Positions 22,801 to 35,237 of a stretch of 64,000 bases of DNA are shown piece after piece (position 1 is the first letter of the stretch; the number at the start of each line of letters is the position of its first letter). The notes under the pieces are model-generated. The model ran no database searches and had not been told where the DNA came from. It saw only the letters and a program-made list of their open reading frames with translations. Position numbers and translations under genes: made by a program. The stretch spans positions 1,452,607-1,516,606 of the forward strand of contig RDEW01000009.1 in NCBI GenBank assembly GCA_011109175.1, given 5' to 3'. This DNA comes from Dicyema japonicum (lineage: Eukaryota; Dicyemida; Rhombozoa; Dicyemidae).

Positions 22801-25696
22801 TAGTTGAATCTCATGGAGAATGGCATGAGTGTTGTACGATTTTACGATGAGTGTCTAAATACTACAGATTTCCTGAAAGTGCATGTTGGCCACGTGGGGA
22901 AAATTTTCCTTAAAGGAGACACTCATGTTTGCTGATTAATGATATTTAGGTTGAGATTGACATGATTATTTATGTAACGATTAAGTTGTACAACAAACAT
23001 GGAAAGCGTATCAACTTTCAAATGTTTAGCGGGTTAAAAGAGAGAATTAAGGCTATTGTCAGTTCTGAGCGGTCAATCAAAGTGGAAGAGTTTGCAGTTA
23101 TTTTTTAATGTAGTGTGTCTGTGAAGGATGGTGTAATCACAGTTGGGGTTATGGGAGTTCAATTGGGCCAGTCCAGTCTGTACTTTGTAATCGACAACCT
23201 CGCCAGCAACAGTGTTGTAATTAACGTGTATCCTCCCTTGAAAGTCGACCCTCGCAATATAACGATGCTTGTTGGGTCGTATTTTCAGGTAATCGTTTCC
23301 TCAGAATGTCAGTTGGTAGTTAAGGGCGGTCCCCTTAATAGCGGGGAATTCAGTTTTTTCTCAGCTGATACTTCAGTCGTCTCAATAAAGCCGAATGGGC
23401 TACTCACTGCTCACAGGAAGGGATTTGTCTTCGTTTCCGTGCAATGGACAGATGAGTTATCGTCTCTGATTAGGCCAGAGGTATTGAAGGGACTGATTTG
23501 TAGCAAAAAGTGATCGTAAATGTGATCGAACTGTCCTGTGTTGGTGTTCATGCGTCTTCCCTGGTTGTTCACGTGGGTAGTCGGATGAGACTGTCTATGA
23601 TTGGCTGTAGTGAGGACATCAATCCTTTGATATTCGGTTCCACAGTGAGTCCTCTCACGTTTGCTTGGACAGTGAATGAGAGACCTCTGATCGATTGTCG
23701 TCCTCTTTATCGGTGTTACAGACTATTTTCGGTGGAGTTCACACCCTCTGTTGATGATTTGTACTCAATCTCTGTGAATGTGACCACAGATGTTCCGGAC
23801 AGTTTCACCTCCTCGTATTTGGTCAGTAGATCAGTCATTATAAGGGTGGTATCTTGGATGACTTTAGGCTATCAAACCTTTCAATTTATCCAAACCTCCG
23901 ATTTGCTGTCAGTCGTTGCTTATTTCTCCACAAAGCAGTCTTCGGTTGGTCACTTCCAGGTTAGTCGAGCGGCATTTATGTAGAAACCAAGTTAGCCTAA
24001 GGGGAATTGGATTGGGAGGAAGGAGACTATTGGATGTGACCTCGGGAGAGTGGATCACTTCTGGGGCTGAACTTGGCAGTGAATTTGTTAGCATTGAAGA
24101 TTCCTCTACTGGAGAGACTATTGGTCTGGACGTTAAGGTTACTAATTTACTGAGGGTAGATTGAGAATCCCCACTATATTATGGCCAACCTAATAACAGA
24201 AGATGTCAATGTCTCAAATATAGTCGTCATGTCAACCAGAGACCGGTTTAGATTCGATGTCACGTTTCACTCTTCCTATGGGAAAACTTTCAATGCTGTA
24301 AACTCATCTGTCTCCTACAGAATGAATAGGTTTTCTGTCCTCTGTTATTCTAAGGTATGATCTGGCTAATATTCGTACAATTGGTGACTTTGTGTTAGAG
24401 GTTGAGGCCCTAAGACCAGGATTTGTGACCATACATGTTGTATCTATCTCTTAATTAGATAATCAACGACCGGGGACTCTCTGACTACATTTTGATCACA
24501 GTTGTGCAAAATAGCGAGAAAACAGGAGATTTTGTGCTTGGGGAGATTATTCGGCCTGCCTTTACTCCTTCACGTATTACTCTCTTAATTGTAGAATTTG
24601 TCGAGTCCAATGTATTCAAATTACTCAGTGCGGATCAAAATCTGTATTTGGCGGCAAATTTGACCAATAATGGCTACCTCAGTTATCGTGAAAGCGACGG
24701 TACCTTGTACCATGATGAGGTTGTCTCTTCTCTGATTGTAGTTTGAGGTCCACATGCCAACATTGCAACTACAGCACGACGGTCCTCAACTGGCAATGAC
24801 CAATGAAGTGACTAAGATTTCGTTACTCATGACCCTGAATACTTCACGTGGTAGTCATTTATGTTTATGTTGATTTCCCTCGGAATTCTGGCTATATTGC
24901 GGGAAATGAATACATTTCTGTCAACTAGAGTTCCCTGACCATGTGTCCAGGTCAGTTAGAAGTCGATTCGCTATCAAAACGTTCTTCAATCTGCTAGACT
25001 GTAGGTTTTTTGTGATATTCAGGGAATTATCGATGTTATGTAACTCTTGAGGGGGGTGAAGGACTGAATAAGTTCAGTGATTTTAGATTCACAATCGTTG
25101 GAACTGTGAATGGGTTTCGGGGACTCAGTCGATGTAAGGTTCATGAAGACTCCAAACATTGTCCCCAAGAGTCTTTCAGTGGTCCCCTCTAGACCAGGCG
25201 TAATAAAAATCACAGCTAACTCTGTCATTATTGGTGATCTGAGGGTTTCTTTGTGGGTTATCAGTAGTATGAGGTGAGCAGTCCCGGAGTTTCTGTGAGT
25301 GTGGACTATCCTGATCCCTCTACCGTTATTTATACGGTGGAATGTGAGGACAATGTTTCCTGGGGCGTCTATGAGCTTTACCTGTTTAGTGATGTCATTG
25401 AATGGACTGATACCGTCACAGTTAAAGTGACTGGGAGGAGTTTCAAGCAAATTTTGGGGGATTCTGACCTGATTAAGAGTTTTTATACTCTTTTTGTGGT
25501 CGTTTTGGGTGGCTTGTCTGGTTATTTGTTTGGTGAGTGTAGTATGGGTGCTTTACTTTTCGTTCAAACATCAAAGGTTTTTCTGGAATGGGAGACCGAC
25601 TGTGTGGAAGGACGTGATACTAGTTACCTCAATAGGTCTACTCCTTCTCAGAGAGCAATGTTGGAGAGTTCATGTTTAATTGTGAGTTATATTTAG
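19810..25696 (+). CDS. NUP210: Nuclear pore membrane glycoprotein 210
   Basis: gp210, a pore-membrane nucleoporin with one C-terminal membrane span and a huge lumenal part of immunoglobulin-like repeats. ATG at 19810 begins a hydrophobic leader followed by RLNVPHV, the conserved lumenal start. Then TISIVSTTKELEVFGLPEIF, EYTVLIRGREAGVSEVSAKL, VMGVQLGQSSLYFVIDN, VDPRNITMLVGSYFQV and INPLIFGSTVSPLTFAWTVN, each at the expected place in gp210. Near the end IKSFYTLFVVVLGGLSGYLF is the membrane anchor. Introns are tiny: 20131-20155 (25 bp), 20288-20309 (22), 20377-20398 (22), 20523-20543 (21); many more are implied by frame changes every 150-300 bp. I did not solve every junction, and the cytosolic tail after the anchor is uncertain. 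No clear lesion, so I take it as functional. Confidence 0.93.
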
Positions 25697-26662
25697 CGTT
25701 TGGTGAAATACGGAATCGACCTCATCATTTGTGGAGTGTAAGGGAGGATTAGTTTGTGGCTTTATATTTTTAGTTTTGTTAATAAATATGGCTGGTTTTA
25801 CTTATACGGACGTTAAATAATCTATGGTTGTGGCTTCGATAATTAGAAGTTTTATTGTAATGATGCATATCATAAGGGTGACATTTAGAAGAGTTGTGAT
25901 TGAGTCTGGGTTATGCTACCATACCTCTACCTACCTGTTTGAAGGATTCCTTTCTCTGTTTTCTTCGATTCTTAAGAGGTTTACCCGCCCAACGAGACGC
26001 TCATTGTCACGATGGCATACAAAAAGGATCTCGCTCTTTCCAACTCCAGTGGGTTTTTTCTACAATGTTGATAGACATAATGATTGAAAAGATGCGTATC
26101 ACTCTGACTGTGTAAATCGGGTTAACTTAGTTGAGTAATCTTTCTTTTGGATGACATAGAATTTTTGTAAATATAGCTTTTTGTCAAGTGGTAAACTCGT
26201 CGCAAGGTTGAGGCAGATTTCTATTGCACGCCATGTGTTCATAACTTTATTATGAATAAAAACCCCTGTCTTGATTCTCCTCGTCACTATAGATCAAGTT
26301 CACAGCCGTTTCAAACAACTCTAAAATCCTTAGCGCTACATATGATTTACTGATGACTTTCAAAAAGCATGCCTACCAAATCCTGACGAAAACACTCCAG
26401 AAGTTGAATATCCTCAAGTTCTTGTTGCAAAGAGCCCGTATCCACTAGATGCTACGTAAATTATAATCAAACTATCCGCTATAGATTATGCTTCACTTAG
26501 TGGAAGTATTCACGTTGGACAAAATCTGCTCCTTACACGAAATACTCTATATTTTTAAAGACTCGAACGGATCATACTCTTGTCATTGAGTTTGCACCAT
26601 CAAATTTTAAAAATCCTGATTTTAAATCTAACAGAATTCAAATTTTATTCAAAAAATATTAG
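25697..26662. other. Intergenic region with a dispersed repeat at 26020-26110
   Basis: Downstream of gp210. 26020-26110 (AAAAAGGATC..TTTCCAACTCCAGTGGGTTT) resembles 2755-2820 and 53835-53950. A minus-strand frame 26099-26287 is of unknown nature. The rest is AT-rich with nothing recognised. Confidence 0.45.
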
Positions 26663-26803
26663 TTAGGTTCCTTGAAACTTTTCCTGCCTTTTAGTTTTAA
26701 TTAATTTTTCGAAACGTGGTTTTTTGTTTGCTAGTGCAATTCTGAAATCTTTTTCATATTGCATTTCAATCAAAATTGTCTTTATCCTATCTCTATTGCC
26801 CAT
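26663..26803 (-). CDS. Short lysine-rich ORF of unknown nature, 46 residues
   Basis: MGNRDRIKTILIEMQYEKDF then a basic helix-like stretch ending KFQGT. Its ATG lies inside the hairpin at 26799-26826, just downstream of the RTE element on the same strand. Composition looks protein-like, but no family is recognised. It could be an exon of a gene or a chance frame in LINE 3' sequence. Confidence 0.25.
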   Translation of the reverse strand: MGNRDRIKTILIEMQYEKDFRIALANKKPRFEKLIKTKRQEKFQGT

Positions 26804-26826
26804 TTTCTCTATTTTAAGAAAATGGG
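26799..26826. repeat. Perfect 10-bp inverted repeat (hairpin)
   Basis: CCCATTTTCT, loop CTATTTTA, AGAAAATGGG. It lies about 25 bp beyond the stop of the RTE-type LINE ORF (minus strand), so it may be a 3' structure of that element. Confidence 0.6.
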
Positions 26827-26850
26827 TTAACAATCCAGGTATCCGAATCT

Positions 26851-28980
26851 CTATGTTATGTCATCCAAATTAAGTCGTGTCCGACCCTTGGAGATCTCAT
26901 GAGCCAATTTTCTCCACTCTCCCCGATCCGTCTCAATTTGGAGTAGCCTTGATATAGGCATTTCCGTGACGTCTTCTACAGTGGATAGCCACCCAGTCCT
27001 CGGTCGACCAGGTCTTCTCTTCCCAGTAATATTGCTCAGCATAATGGTTCTTTCCAGGGAGTCAGAGCGGACAACATGCCCAAAGAACGCCAATCTGTGT
27101 TTTACGATTCTTCATTCTAGCGAAATGTCCGTCTCCACCCTTTTGAGTACATCGATGTTTGTTATTTTTGAAGTCCAAGGGATTCTTAGTAAACTCTTCC
27201 AGCACCACAGTTCAAAAGCATCAACTTTCCGCCTATCCGCCTTTTTCAGTATCCATGATTCTGCGCCGTATAGAAAAACCGGGAACGCGAATGCATTAAC
27301 CAGTCTGCATTTCGTCCTTAAGCAAATATCAAATATCTTGATTTCCCAGCCTCCGTCACCATTCATATTAATTAGACATCCCAGAAAACAACATTATCGC
27401 ATCTCTCATTTCTCATTCCCAAGTTTTAGTTCCATTATTAGCAGTCGTCATAATTTTGGTCTTCTTGATATTTAGCAATAAACCAAAGACGGGGCTCTCT
27501 TCTCTGAATCTTAGAATCAACTCGCTGAGGCCATCCTCTGTTTCAGCCAGTAAGGTTGTATCGTCAGCATAGCGCAAATTATTTATGTTCCTGCCTCTAA
27601 TTTTAATCCCGTTATTTGATACAGTATCCAATTTAGTCATGATCATTTCGACATAAATATTGAATAGGATGGGAGATAATAAGCATCCTTGTTTACTCCT
27701 CTACTAATTTTGAACCAATCGGTATCTCCATACACTGTTCTAACAGTAGCTTCTTGATCCTTATAAAGAGATTTGATAAGCAATATCAGATGGGCATCGA
27801 ATCCAAATTCTTTTAAAGCGGACCACAGCTTATCATGTATAACGGAATCAAAAGCTTTCCGATAGTCAATGAAGCACATGTATACATTCTTTTGGGATTC
27901 ATGGGCTATCTCCATAATCCACCGGACATTTGCTACATGGTCACGTGTGCCTCGTCCCTTCCTGAATCCTGCTTGGACATCCAGTAGAATCATTTCGGCA
28001 TTTGGCATTAGACGATGTTGTATTATCTTTAGAAGTATTTTGCTGACGTGGGGAATTAAGGCTATTGTACGATAGTTTGAACAGTCCTTGCTATTTTTTT
28101 CGGTATTGGATAAATATAGATCTTTTCCACTCGCGTAACCAAATACCAGTTTCCCAAATTTTTTGACATAGACTGGTGATAGCTGTCACCGGTATAGCCT
28201 TCAACAATTCTCTTGAGATGTTGTCAATCCCTGGTGCTTTGTTCCCCGTTAATTGCTGTGTAGCCCATATGCATTCCTCCTCAAGGATTTTATGCCCCTC
28301 ACCCGACGTTGCTTCATCAACATTTATGGGTGGGCACACAGTTTCTGAATACAGCCGTTCAGTATATTCTCTCCAACGATTTCGGATGTTCTGTTGGCTT
28401 AGCAATTCTACACCATCCTTGTCCTTGATTTTGACTATCATTTTCGTAAAGGGGGGTCGTAATCTTTTTAGTTGTAAATACGTATTCCTAGTGTGACCTC
28501 TCTTATAGTCATCTTCCATTTTTTACAGCGTAACCTACAGTATTCTTCTTTATCCTTCCTGGCTGCCTTTTTGAATTCAGAGTTAAGTTTTCTTGTCTCG
28601 TCTATATTCCCAGAGACTTTAGCAGCTTTACGAGCTCAGCAATGTTTAGGGTACTGACAGAGAGCCACTCAGAGCACTTGGCCGGCGTTTTGTATTTGAC
28701 ATGTTTTATTGATAATAACTGCATATCATTCCATAATTCATAATCATCCTTCCGTTAAAATCCAGTAATCCAATATTGTGCTTAACTTCCATTGCGTATG
28801 CTGGTGGAATGTTTGAGACATCGAATTTCTTTACTCGGAAGGTATTCCAAGTGTTACTAAATTTCGTCCTAATTTTTGCAACAAGTAGCTGATGGTCTGT
28901 TCTAAGTCTGCCCCTGGATATGTTTTGACGGCTGTTATAGAGCTCTAATATTTCCAATTGAAAAATATCCATCAAATGAA
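26851..28980 (-). mobile_element. RTE-clade (BovB-like) LINE, 5'-truncated in the endonuclease
   Basis: Minus-strand order: end of AP endonuclease with GRLRTDHQLLVAKIRTKF (28975-28706); MIVKIKDKDGVELLSQ and RNRWREYTERLYS, GNKAPGIDNI (28519-28091); RT palm VQAGFRKGRGTRDHVANVRW, YMCFIDYRKAFDSVIHDKLW, QEATVRTVYGDTDWF (28008-27643); NINNLRYADDTTLLAETED and LLLNIKKTKIM (27646-27413); tail AFFGHVVRSDSLERTI and GKRRPGRPRTGW (27093-26851). These phrases are characteristic of RTE-BovB proteins. A few frame changes separate the blocks, for example where the LSPxLFN motif should follow GVxxG near 27690. 5' end joins family B sequence at about 28980. Confidence 0.9.
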
Positions 28981-31335
28981 AGTTTTAAGCTTTCAATACC
29001 CCGCCTCTCAGTACTAAAGAACGCTCTAATATGCCGCGACCTAAATGCCCGACACCCCGTTTGGCTAGCTTCACAGTCCTCTGACAGCCGAGGCGAGTTC
29101 ATCGCAAATGGTCTTATTGATATGTTTATCCTGAATGATCCTAAATTACACACAAGAACCCCTTTAAGGAGCACTGATAGCTGCACTTCTCCTAATTTAA
29201 CCTTATGTTCACCCTCTTCAGCAGAAATCACTACATGGGATGTGAACTATGGTTTTTCCAGCGACCATAATCCCATCCTTCTTACGTTAAGAGGATTTCG
29301 GAGACGCCGGACATTGCTGACCGAATTGAAAATTTTCAAGAATTATAAAAAGGTTGACTGGTCTGATTCTCTGACTTCGTAGACCTAGAATTGGTCAAAG
29401 GACTATCATCCCATATACGTTCGATAGATGAAGCCGCAAAAATCATCAGTGTGGCCATTCAAAAGGCTGACAACATATTTATTCCTCTCTCATCATACAC
29501 GAATTTTATACCCTCAATTCCCGGATACTTACACTCATAAAACGAAGGAATCAAATGAAAAGATGCCATCCGACGGAGTTGAAATCCATCAGACAACTAA
29601 ATAAAAGTATCAACCAGAGCATAAAAGACCATCAGGAGAGAGTTGGCGTCACTTGGTAAATCGCCTAAATAAAAAGAACTCATCTTCCCACTCTAAAGCA
29701 AGTCAATATCGAGTTGGAGGACGCTCACGGAACAGGAAGGCCATATCTAGGAAATGAATGTCAAATACACTCAAACATACTCATGAAACATTATGCTACA
29801 ATCAGTTTCAAAATATTTTCAAAACAACTGGACATCAAGGTGAAATAACCGAAGAAAGAGCAATACCAGGAACTATTCTCAGAAAAAAGGGTTCTAGAAG
29901 CTATCAACAAACTGAACAGCTCACGAGCATGTAGCCCAGACAATGTTTCTTCAATCCATCTGAAACACTTGATCAACTACGCAATCTCCTACCTAACGGA
30001 AATTTTTAACCTGTCTGGAACATTATCCCCAAAATATAGAAGAATTCGCTCATCACTCCAATTCATAAGGCCGGAAACCAAAAGGAGATCCCAGTTCATA
30101 CAGACCAATCTCACTAACCTCTAGTACATCAAAAGTGTTGTAAAAGTTGATCCTATCTGAAATTATTCCTTCCCTAACTCAACCGAATTTCCAACACGGA
30201 TTCCGTTCTGAAAGATCAACCAGGACTTTCTTAGAAACGCTTTCGCAGTTCATTGCGGATGGTTTCGACACTACCCCAAGACACATGCATTTACTCGGAA
30301 CCGAGGAAACATTTAATTGGAAAAATCTTTGATTCAAAAATTTGCCCAAACTTGAAGCTATGGTTGGCCAATTTTTTATCTGGAAGACGTGGGAGGGTCA
30401 TCTGTGGTCACCTCAGATCACGTCACGTTTACTTCCAAACGGAGTGTCCAAGGTTCGCCTTTGTCCCCCACTCTATTCAACCTTTTCCTCCACGACCTGC
30501 TAAGAGACATTGACAAGGACTTCCTACTGCTTTCTTATGCTGACGATATATCATTGCAACAAGAAGCAGTTCGACATCAGAAGGAGTCTCACTCGCACAG
30601 AAGAAAGTGGATTGTATCCACGATTGGTTGAAGCTAACCGTCTCTCGGTATCGGCTCCAAAATCAACATGCACTCTATTCACCTCCGACCGTCAGTCCAA
30701 AGAAGACCAGAAATCTTCATCGGACATACTCGGATACCTGTCACAGAAACCCCTCAATCCTGAGTGTGACTTACGACAGGCTGTTTAATTTCACCTACCA
30801 TGCCAAACAAGTCCTCACCAAAGGACTACAGAAATGAATGCCACGCAGGCTCTTATCCTGAAGACCCCAATGAATATAAATGAAGCAATCGGAATTACAT
30901 ATCGTCAGACCACCGGCAGTTGAATATGCCTCTGCTGCGTGGAGATTCGCTTTATCAGAGGCCACTATCCAAAAACTATACTTACTGCAAAAAAAACAAT
31001 ACGTATGCTGAGACCACAATATGAAACAAAAATACGTCCCTGTGACAGAATCACAACTCGTAGATGTCGTTCCGGATTTCTCCGTATTTGCGAGAAAAAT
31101 AGACACCCAGTAAGCCTCTCACTGTTTCAAGCAAAAGAAAATCGGTTGGCTAAGAAATTTCCGTCCCCAATCGGCTTCCTCTGCAAGGATCAAAGAAGGC
31201 ATTTCCGTTCGACAGTTGGAACAATGGAGACGCACAGGCTTAGAATGGCACGTTTGGTTGCAGGAACTGGGATCACCTAACTAGTTGACATTTTTTTTTG
31301 TTTTTTCTCGGTGATTCCGGGGTTAGTAAATAAGC
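28981..31335 (+). mobile_element. Family B LINE (endonuclease end, RT, C-terminus; decayed)
   Basis: Plus strand: LNARHPVWLASQSSDSRGEF and FSSDHNPILLTL (AP endonuclease, 29040-29290); PDNVSSIHLKH (29935); PNFQHGFRSERSTR (30180); NLKLWLANFLSGRRGRV, VQGSPLSPTLFNLFLHDL (30455-30500) and LLSYADDISL (30530); tail CRSGFLRICEKNRHP, KFPSPIGFLCKDQRRHFR and RMARLVAGTGIT with TAA at 31277. Multiple shifts and stops. Shares its 3' sequence (CTCGGTG..CCGGGGTTA..AATAA) with the copy at 60870-61172, so both belong to one subfamily. Confidence 0.85.
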
Positions 31336-32519
31336 CTTCAAGATGATTGTTGATTTCTATTTTAATAATTTTATCAAAAGTCAAGTTGGATTCAATAGCC
31401 ATCCAGTGTTGGAAAATTGGCAAAATTATTGTTTTGAATACGTCGACTCCACAACAACAGTTTATTCCCGAAGGCACGTAGATTGTTAGAAGCATTAATA
31501 ATTCTCATCCTTTTCCCTTGAAAGACTCAACTGGTTAAGATGATTGAAAATGTCAGCCAAATATGCCAACAAAATTACAAAATTTGGAGATTTACTTTGA
31601 AATCCCCAAGTGAACGTCAATAACAACATTCAAAATGCTGCTTCTTGTAAAGACAATCGGTTCCCTTAAACAGCTTAGAGTGATCGAACGCTATCTTAAA
31701 GCTCATTTCTCAGTTGCTTCTGTTTTGCGACCACGTTAATATCCGAAATTTGCCAGTTTTCTGTGAAATATCGAAATTTTAGGGCACCGTCTAATAAATA
31801 TCCAAAATACTTGCTTTTCTCGTGTGTTGCTGACACGCTTCGAACGCTACGCTCTTTCTAGTTTCTTCAAAACATTTACGTCAAACTTTGTTCCTGGGAA
31901 CCTTAACCTTCGGTAGGATATCCAAAGGTAGGGAGTAAACATCACCCTGTCAAATTCTATTTTCTATTTTATATCCCCCTTTACTTTGAAGAGCAAATAT
32001 ACATTTTTTTATCTCACGGATTTCGTAGACAAGACCTTACAATCCAGTTAACCCACACTTTTTCAACTTCGCTCAAAGTGTGTCCCTTTCTGAAGTCTTG
32101 TGCCTGATATTGCTGTAGAGTCTTTTCTCTTGAGTATACTCGATGTCCTCAATAGGTTGATGACACCTTAGCTCACATAATAAATATGATTGAAGATTCT
32201 GTAATCCTTATATATCAAGCTCTTTAAGGATAATGGCCAGCTTTTTATATTTCAGCTGAAAAACTCACGGTTGTTTGAAAGTTACCATCGTTTTATTTGA
32301 AGAATCGATCTGTCATAGGAAGTTTGCGTATTTGATTGCACCACCATTGACATCGAGAGCTGTGTGATGACTCCAGAGAACCATCTGCTAATTAGGCTTC
32401 TTTAACATCTGTCGTAAAAGACTCTGTTCATTATAAATTCAGAACACTTTTTCCATTCCCAAGCCCAACACCAAAATAACGTAGAATATTAACATTGTTA
32501 ATCTTATTCCCATAACAGC
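31336..32519 (-). mobile_element. hAT transposase remnant and unassigned sequence
   Basis: On the minus strand about 31585-31495 reads LLAYLADIFNHLNQLSLSRE, the counterpart of LAYLADIFHELNVP in the hAT transposon at 43623-45278. The rest up to 32350 is AT-rich and too decayed to align by eye. No ends or target duplication found. Confidence 0.45.
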
Positions 32520-32955
32520 CAGATTCTTGAGGCATTTGACTTGTAAACTGGGATTTTCATTATTCTTAAGTTGTAAAAAGGAAATTGATGGGTCACAGTT
32601 GAGCGACTTTTCAGATAACACCGGTCCTGCCTTGGGGGGACCAGACTCGTTCAAATCCAATTGGATGACATGTCTACAGTGCTTTCGTATCGGAAATGAG
32701 AACGGATTACAAAGAATCGAGCAAACAATTTAGGAATCGTCACCGGGAGTTCCTCAAGATGGGAAAAATCCCCTGACCATCCCCTCGGGCCGCACATCAA
32801 ACTATATATGGACGCCTGCCCAAGATATGAGAAGAAACCTTCCCCGCTTAGGAGATTAATCCAGGACTCAAAAACTAACGACAGGAAAAGGACTGGTATG
32901 GACACCAGGGTCACTTAATTAGACGATAACTTTTATTTTGGGGTTAATAAAATCA
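32520..32955 (+). mobile_element. LINE family C, C-terminal end
   Basis: Plus strand NRHREFLKMGKIP, then after a stop HIKLYMDACPRYEKKPSPLR and a terminal GMDTRVT with TAA near 32919, followed by GGGTTAATAAAATCAATAAA, a LINE-type tail. Same family as 14026-14450. Confidence 0.7.
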
Positions 32956-33149
32956 ATAAAAATATCTAACCACGTGATTCAAACTCGTTTGAGTAGTCGA
33001 ATTAATACCGTGATGATAGCAGATCCCACGGTGTTGGGGATTCCAGAGGAATTGGTTATTGGTAATTTTTTCCAATCCACTGCTCTGTAGCCATTCTTTC
33101 AGTAGATTCATGGCTTCATAAATTCATGTCTTGTACACTGATTCTAGGA

Positions 33150-33720
33150 TAGAATGGTTTCCTATCCTCCATAGCCCTTAGATGCATTTCAGTGCACTGA
33201 TCATCTTTCGCCAGAGCGCTTTTAATAAAAAAACGTGTGCATGCCGTGTGTTACCACGGGATTTTTTGAGATTTTATGTGAGGGATATTTGTATTGATTA
33301 TTTTCAAATTTTTATATCCAAAGCAGACAATTCCTTTCCGATTTTGAGTATTCCCGAAATTTCCGTGAGGAAGATCTTCTGAGCATTCCTGACTCCGAGT
33401 TAAATGCCTTGTGAATGTCAATCGAACAAAGGATACTTTTCATATTTTTGGGCTTGTACGAGAAGCCAGAGTGGATAATGTCTATTAAAAAGGCAACGTG
33501 AATAGATGTTGGCTTCTATTCTGAATCCACGTGGAAAAACATATGCCCAAGTTACACAAGCTTGGAGTACAGTTTGAGTTAGTTGATTGGTTGAAATCTC
33601 TGTCAGAGTTGCAACTCCATATTCCTCCAGATTTATAGAAGGATCCTTGCAGTTCCATGGGATTAGCTGCTCTTGTATGACTCAGCGCATCCCTCACGTC
33701 GTTTTCAATAAAATGATTAT
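33150..33720 (-). mobile_element. Decayed reverse transcriptase fragment
   Basis: Minus-strand reading near 33480-33380 gives THVAFLIDIIHSGFSYKP then ILCSIDIHKAFNSESGML, the finger region and first palm motif (family IDIxKAFDS). Further along are broken frames without the YADD box. Family not assigned; closest in wording to family B. Confidence 0.6.
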
Positions 33721-33966
33721 AATATTATTAAAGTCATTTTGACTACTTCTCATGTGCCCTTTCGTCAGCTCTTGAAATCTGTTGAATAGCTTTCTAAACT
33801 TCTGTAGTAATTCAATTCCGGTTCAAGGTTAAAGGGTTCTTGGGACTAATAAATAAAATATGTCTTGTCAGAGTAAACAAAGAAAGTTTAAAAAAATAAA
33901 GGAATAGAACTAAATCCAGAGGATTCATCTTCTCTGTAGTTGTTTTAAGAAGAGATCCATTTAAGC

Positions 33967-34659
33967 CAGTGTTTCTTAACGGGGTTGCTGGAACATATTA
34001 GGGGGTGCTGGAATTTTAATTTTTTAATTACTATAAATATTTGAATTAGGTTTTATAAATCATTTATCACGTTCTTTTATAATTAATTCTACTTTTCTTG
34101 TGTGTACTTTTCTAAAAAAATATTTACTGATATATTTATAAATATTTTCTAATTGTATTGAATATTTTATAGATGTGTGATAAAAAAGTAAAACGACTTA
34201 TATATTCGGATGAGTACTTAAAGTTAGTAGTGAAAAATATCCTCAATTTGTTGAATAAAATTGAAACGCATTTCCTTCAAAATATCTTTTTGAAAGAGGA
34301 TTTAATGCAGTCTCCAATATTTTGATCAAAAAAAATAAATTACAAGCTGTGAATACAGGAGATTTGAGAATAAGTCTGTCAACTATGGAAGCTCACATAA
34401 AGGGATAGACAAATTCTCATCAAACACAAACAAAAAAAAGTTGTGTCTGTGAATAAACTTTTTAATTTTAAAAATAATTAGTAAAAATTTGGTCAGTTGG
34501 CATTGCACTCTAATGATGGAAGAACAGTTTCGACGTACAATTTGAAAAAATGGCCAAATAAATCCGAAATTAAAAAAATCTTAAGGGGAGCTGAAATTTT
34601 GAAGCTTCAAAATTGTATCAAAAGGAGGCGCTGACTTAAAAAAAGGTTAAGAACAACTG
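33967..34659. mobile_element. Short hAT element with terminal inverted repeats and 8-bp target duplication
   Basis: Left end CAGTGTTTCTTAAC (33967) mirrors right end GTTAAGAACAACTG (34646-34659). Flanks are ATTTAAGC (33959-33966) and ATCTAAGC (34660-34667), one mismatch, fitting an 8-bp target duplication. Inside near 34165 a plus-strand reading KRLIYSDEYLKLVVKN resembles the transposase N-terminus of such elements, after which the frame is lost. A deleted relative of the larger element at 43623-45278. Confidence 0.8.
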
Positions 34660-34667
34660 ATCTAAGC

Positions 34668-35230
34668 TATCATTTTTAAACTTATAAATTTAATATACAT
34701 CTTAGTTACATTCTAACCTTCTTTGCTACAGTCATCACTAGAAAGCCTACAATAATCCTAATCTATCCATTTTAATCCGACTCAGCTGTACAGAATCTCT
34801 CAAGAAGTCAGACTTTGTGCAGAATCACCTCTGAATAAGGCGACGTTATCAGCTTCCTCGCCATAAAACATGACTTTTAATAAACTGTTGAACTGACTCA
34901 GTATATAAACAACTCCGCATAAATTCCGTCACCATACAAGTTTACTATAATACAAGCTTATTAATTAACAGCGGAAATCAATTTTATATGAAAAATCAAA
35001 ATGTTTTTCGGAAATGTTCACCGTCAGAATTAATAACTTTGAATATTAATGGAATGTACGAAAGTTTATCAAATAAATATTAAAAGAAGAGTGGAAAAAT
35101 TTGTTAATATTATTGACGTGATAATTTGGGGGAATATCTAGGGACAGTTGTATTCCTTGTCTTCAAACAGGGAGCTATAGTGATTCGTAAAAATTGAAAA
35201 CTACCTTGCCCAAAATCTGAGCATCGGAAT
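34668..35230. other. Intergenic; part is repeated in inverted orientation at 43093-43165
   Basis: 34975-35045 reads, on the opposite strand, almost like 43093-43165 (AAAGTTATTAATTCTGACG..GAACATTT). No gene seen. Confidence 0.5.
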
Positions 35231-35237
35231 TGGAGTC

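Noticed and set aside
26966-27475. 169-codon plus-strand frame
   Set aside because: Antisense of the RTE/BovB-like C-terminal half.
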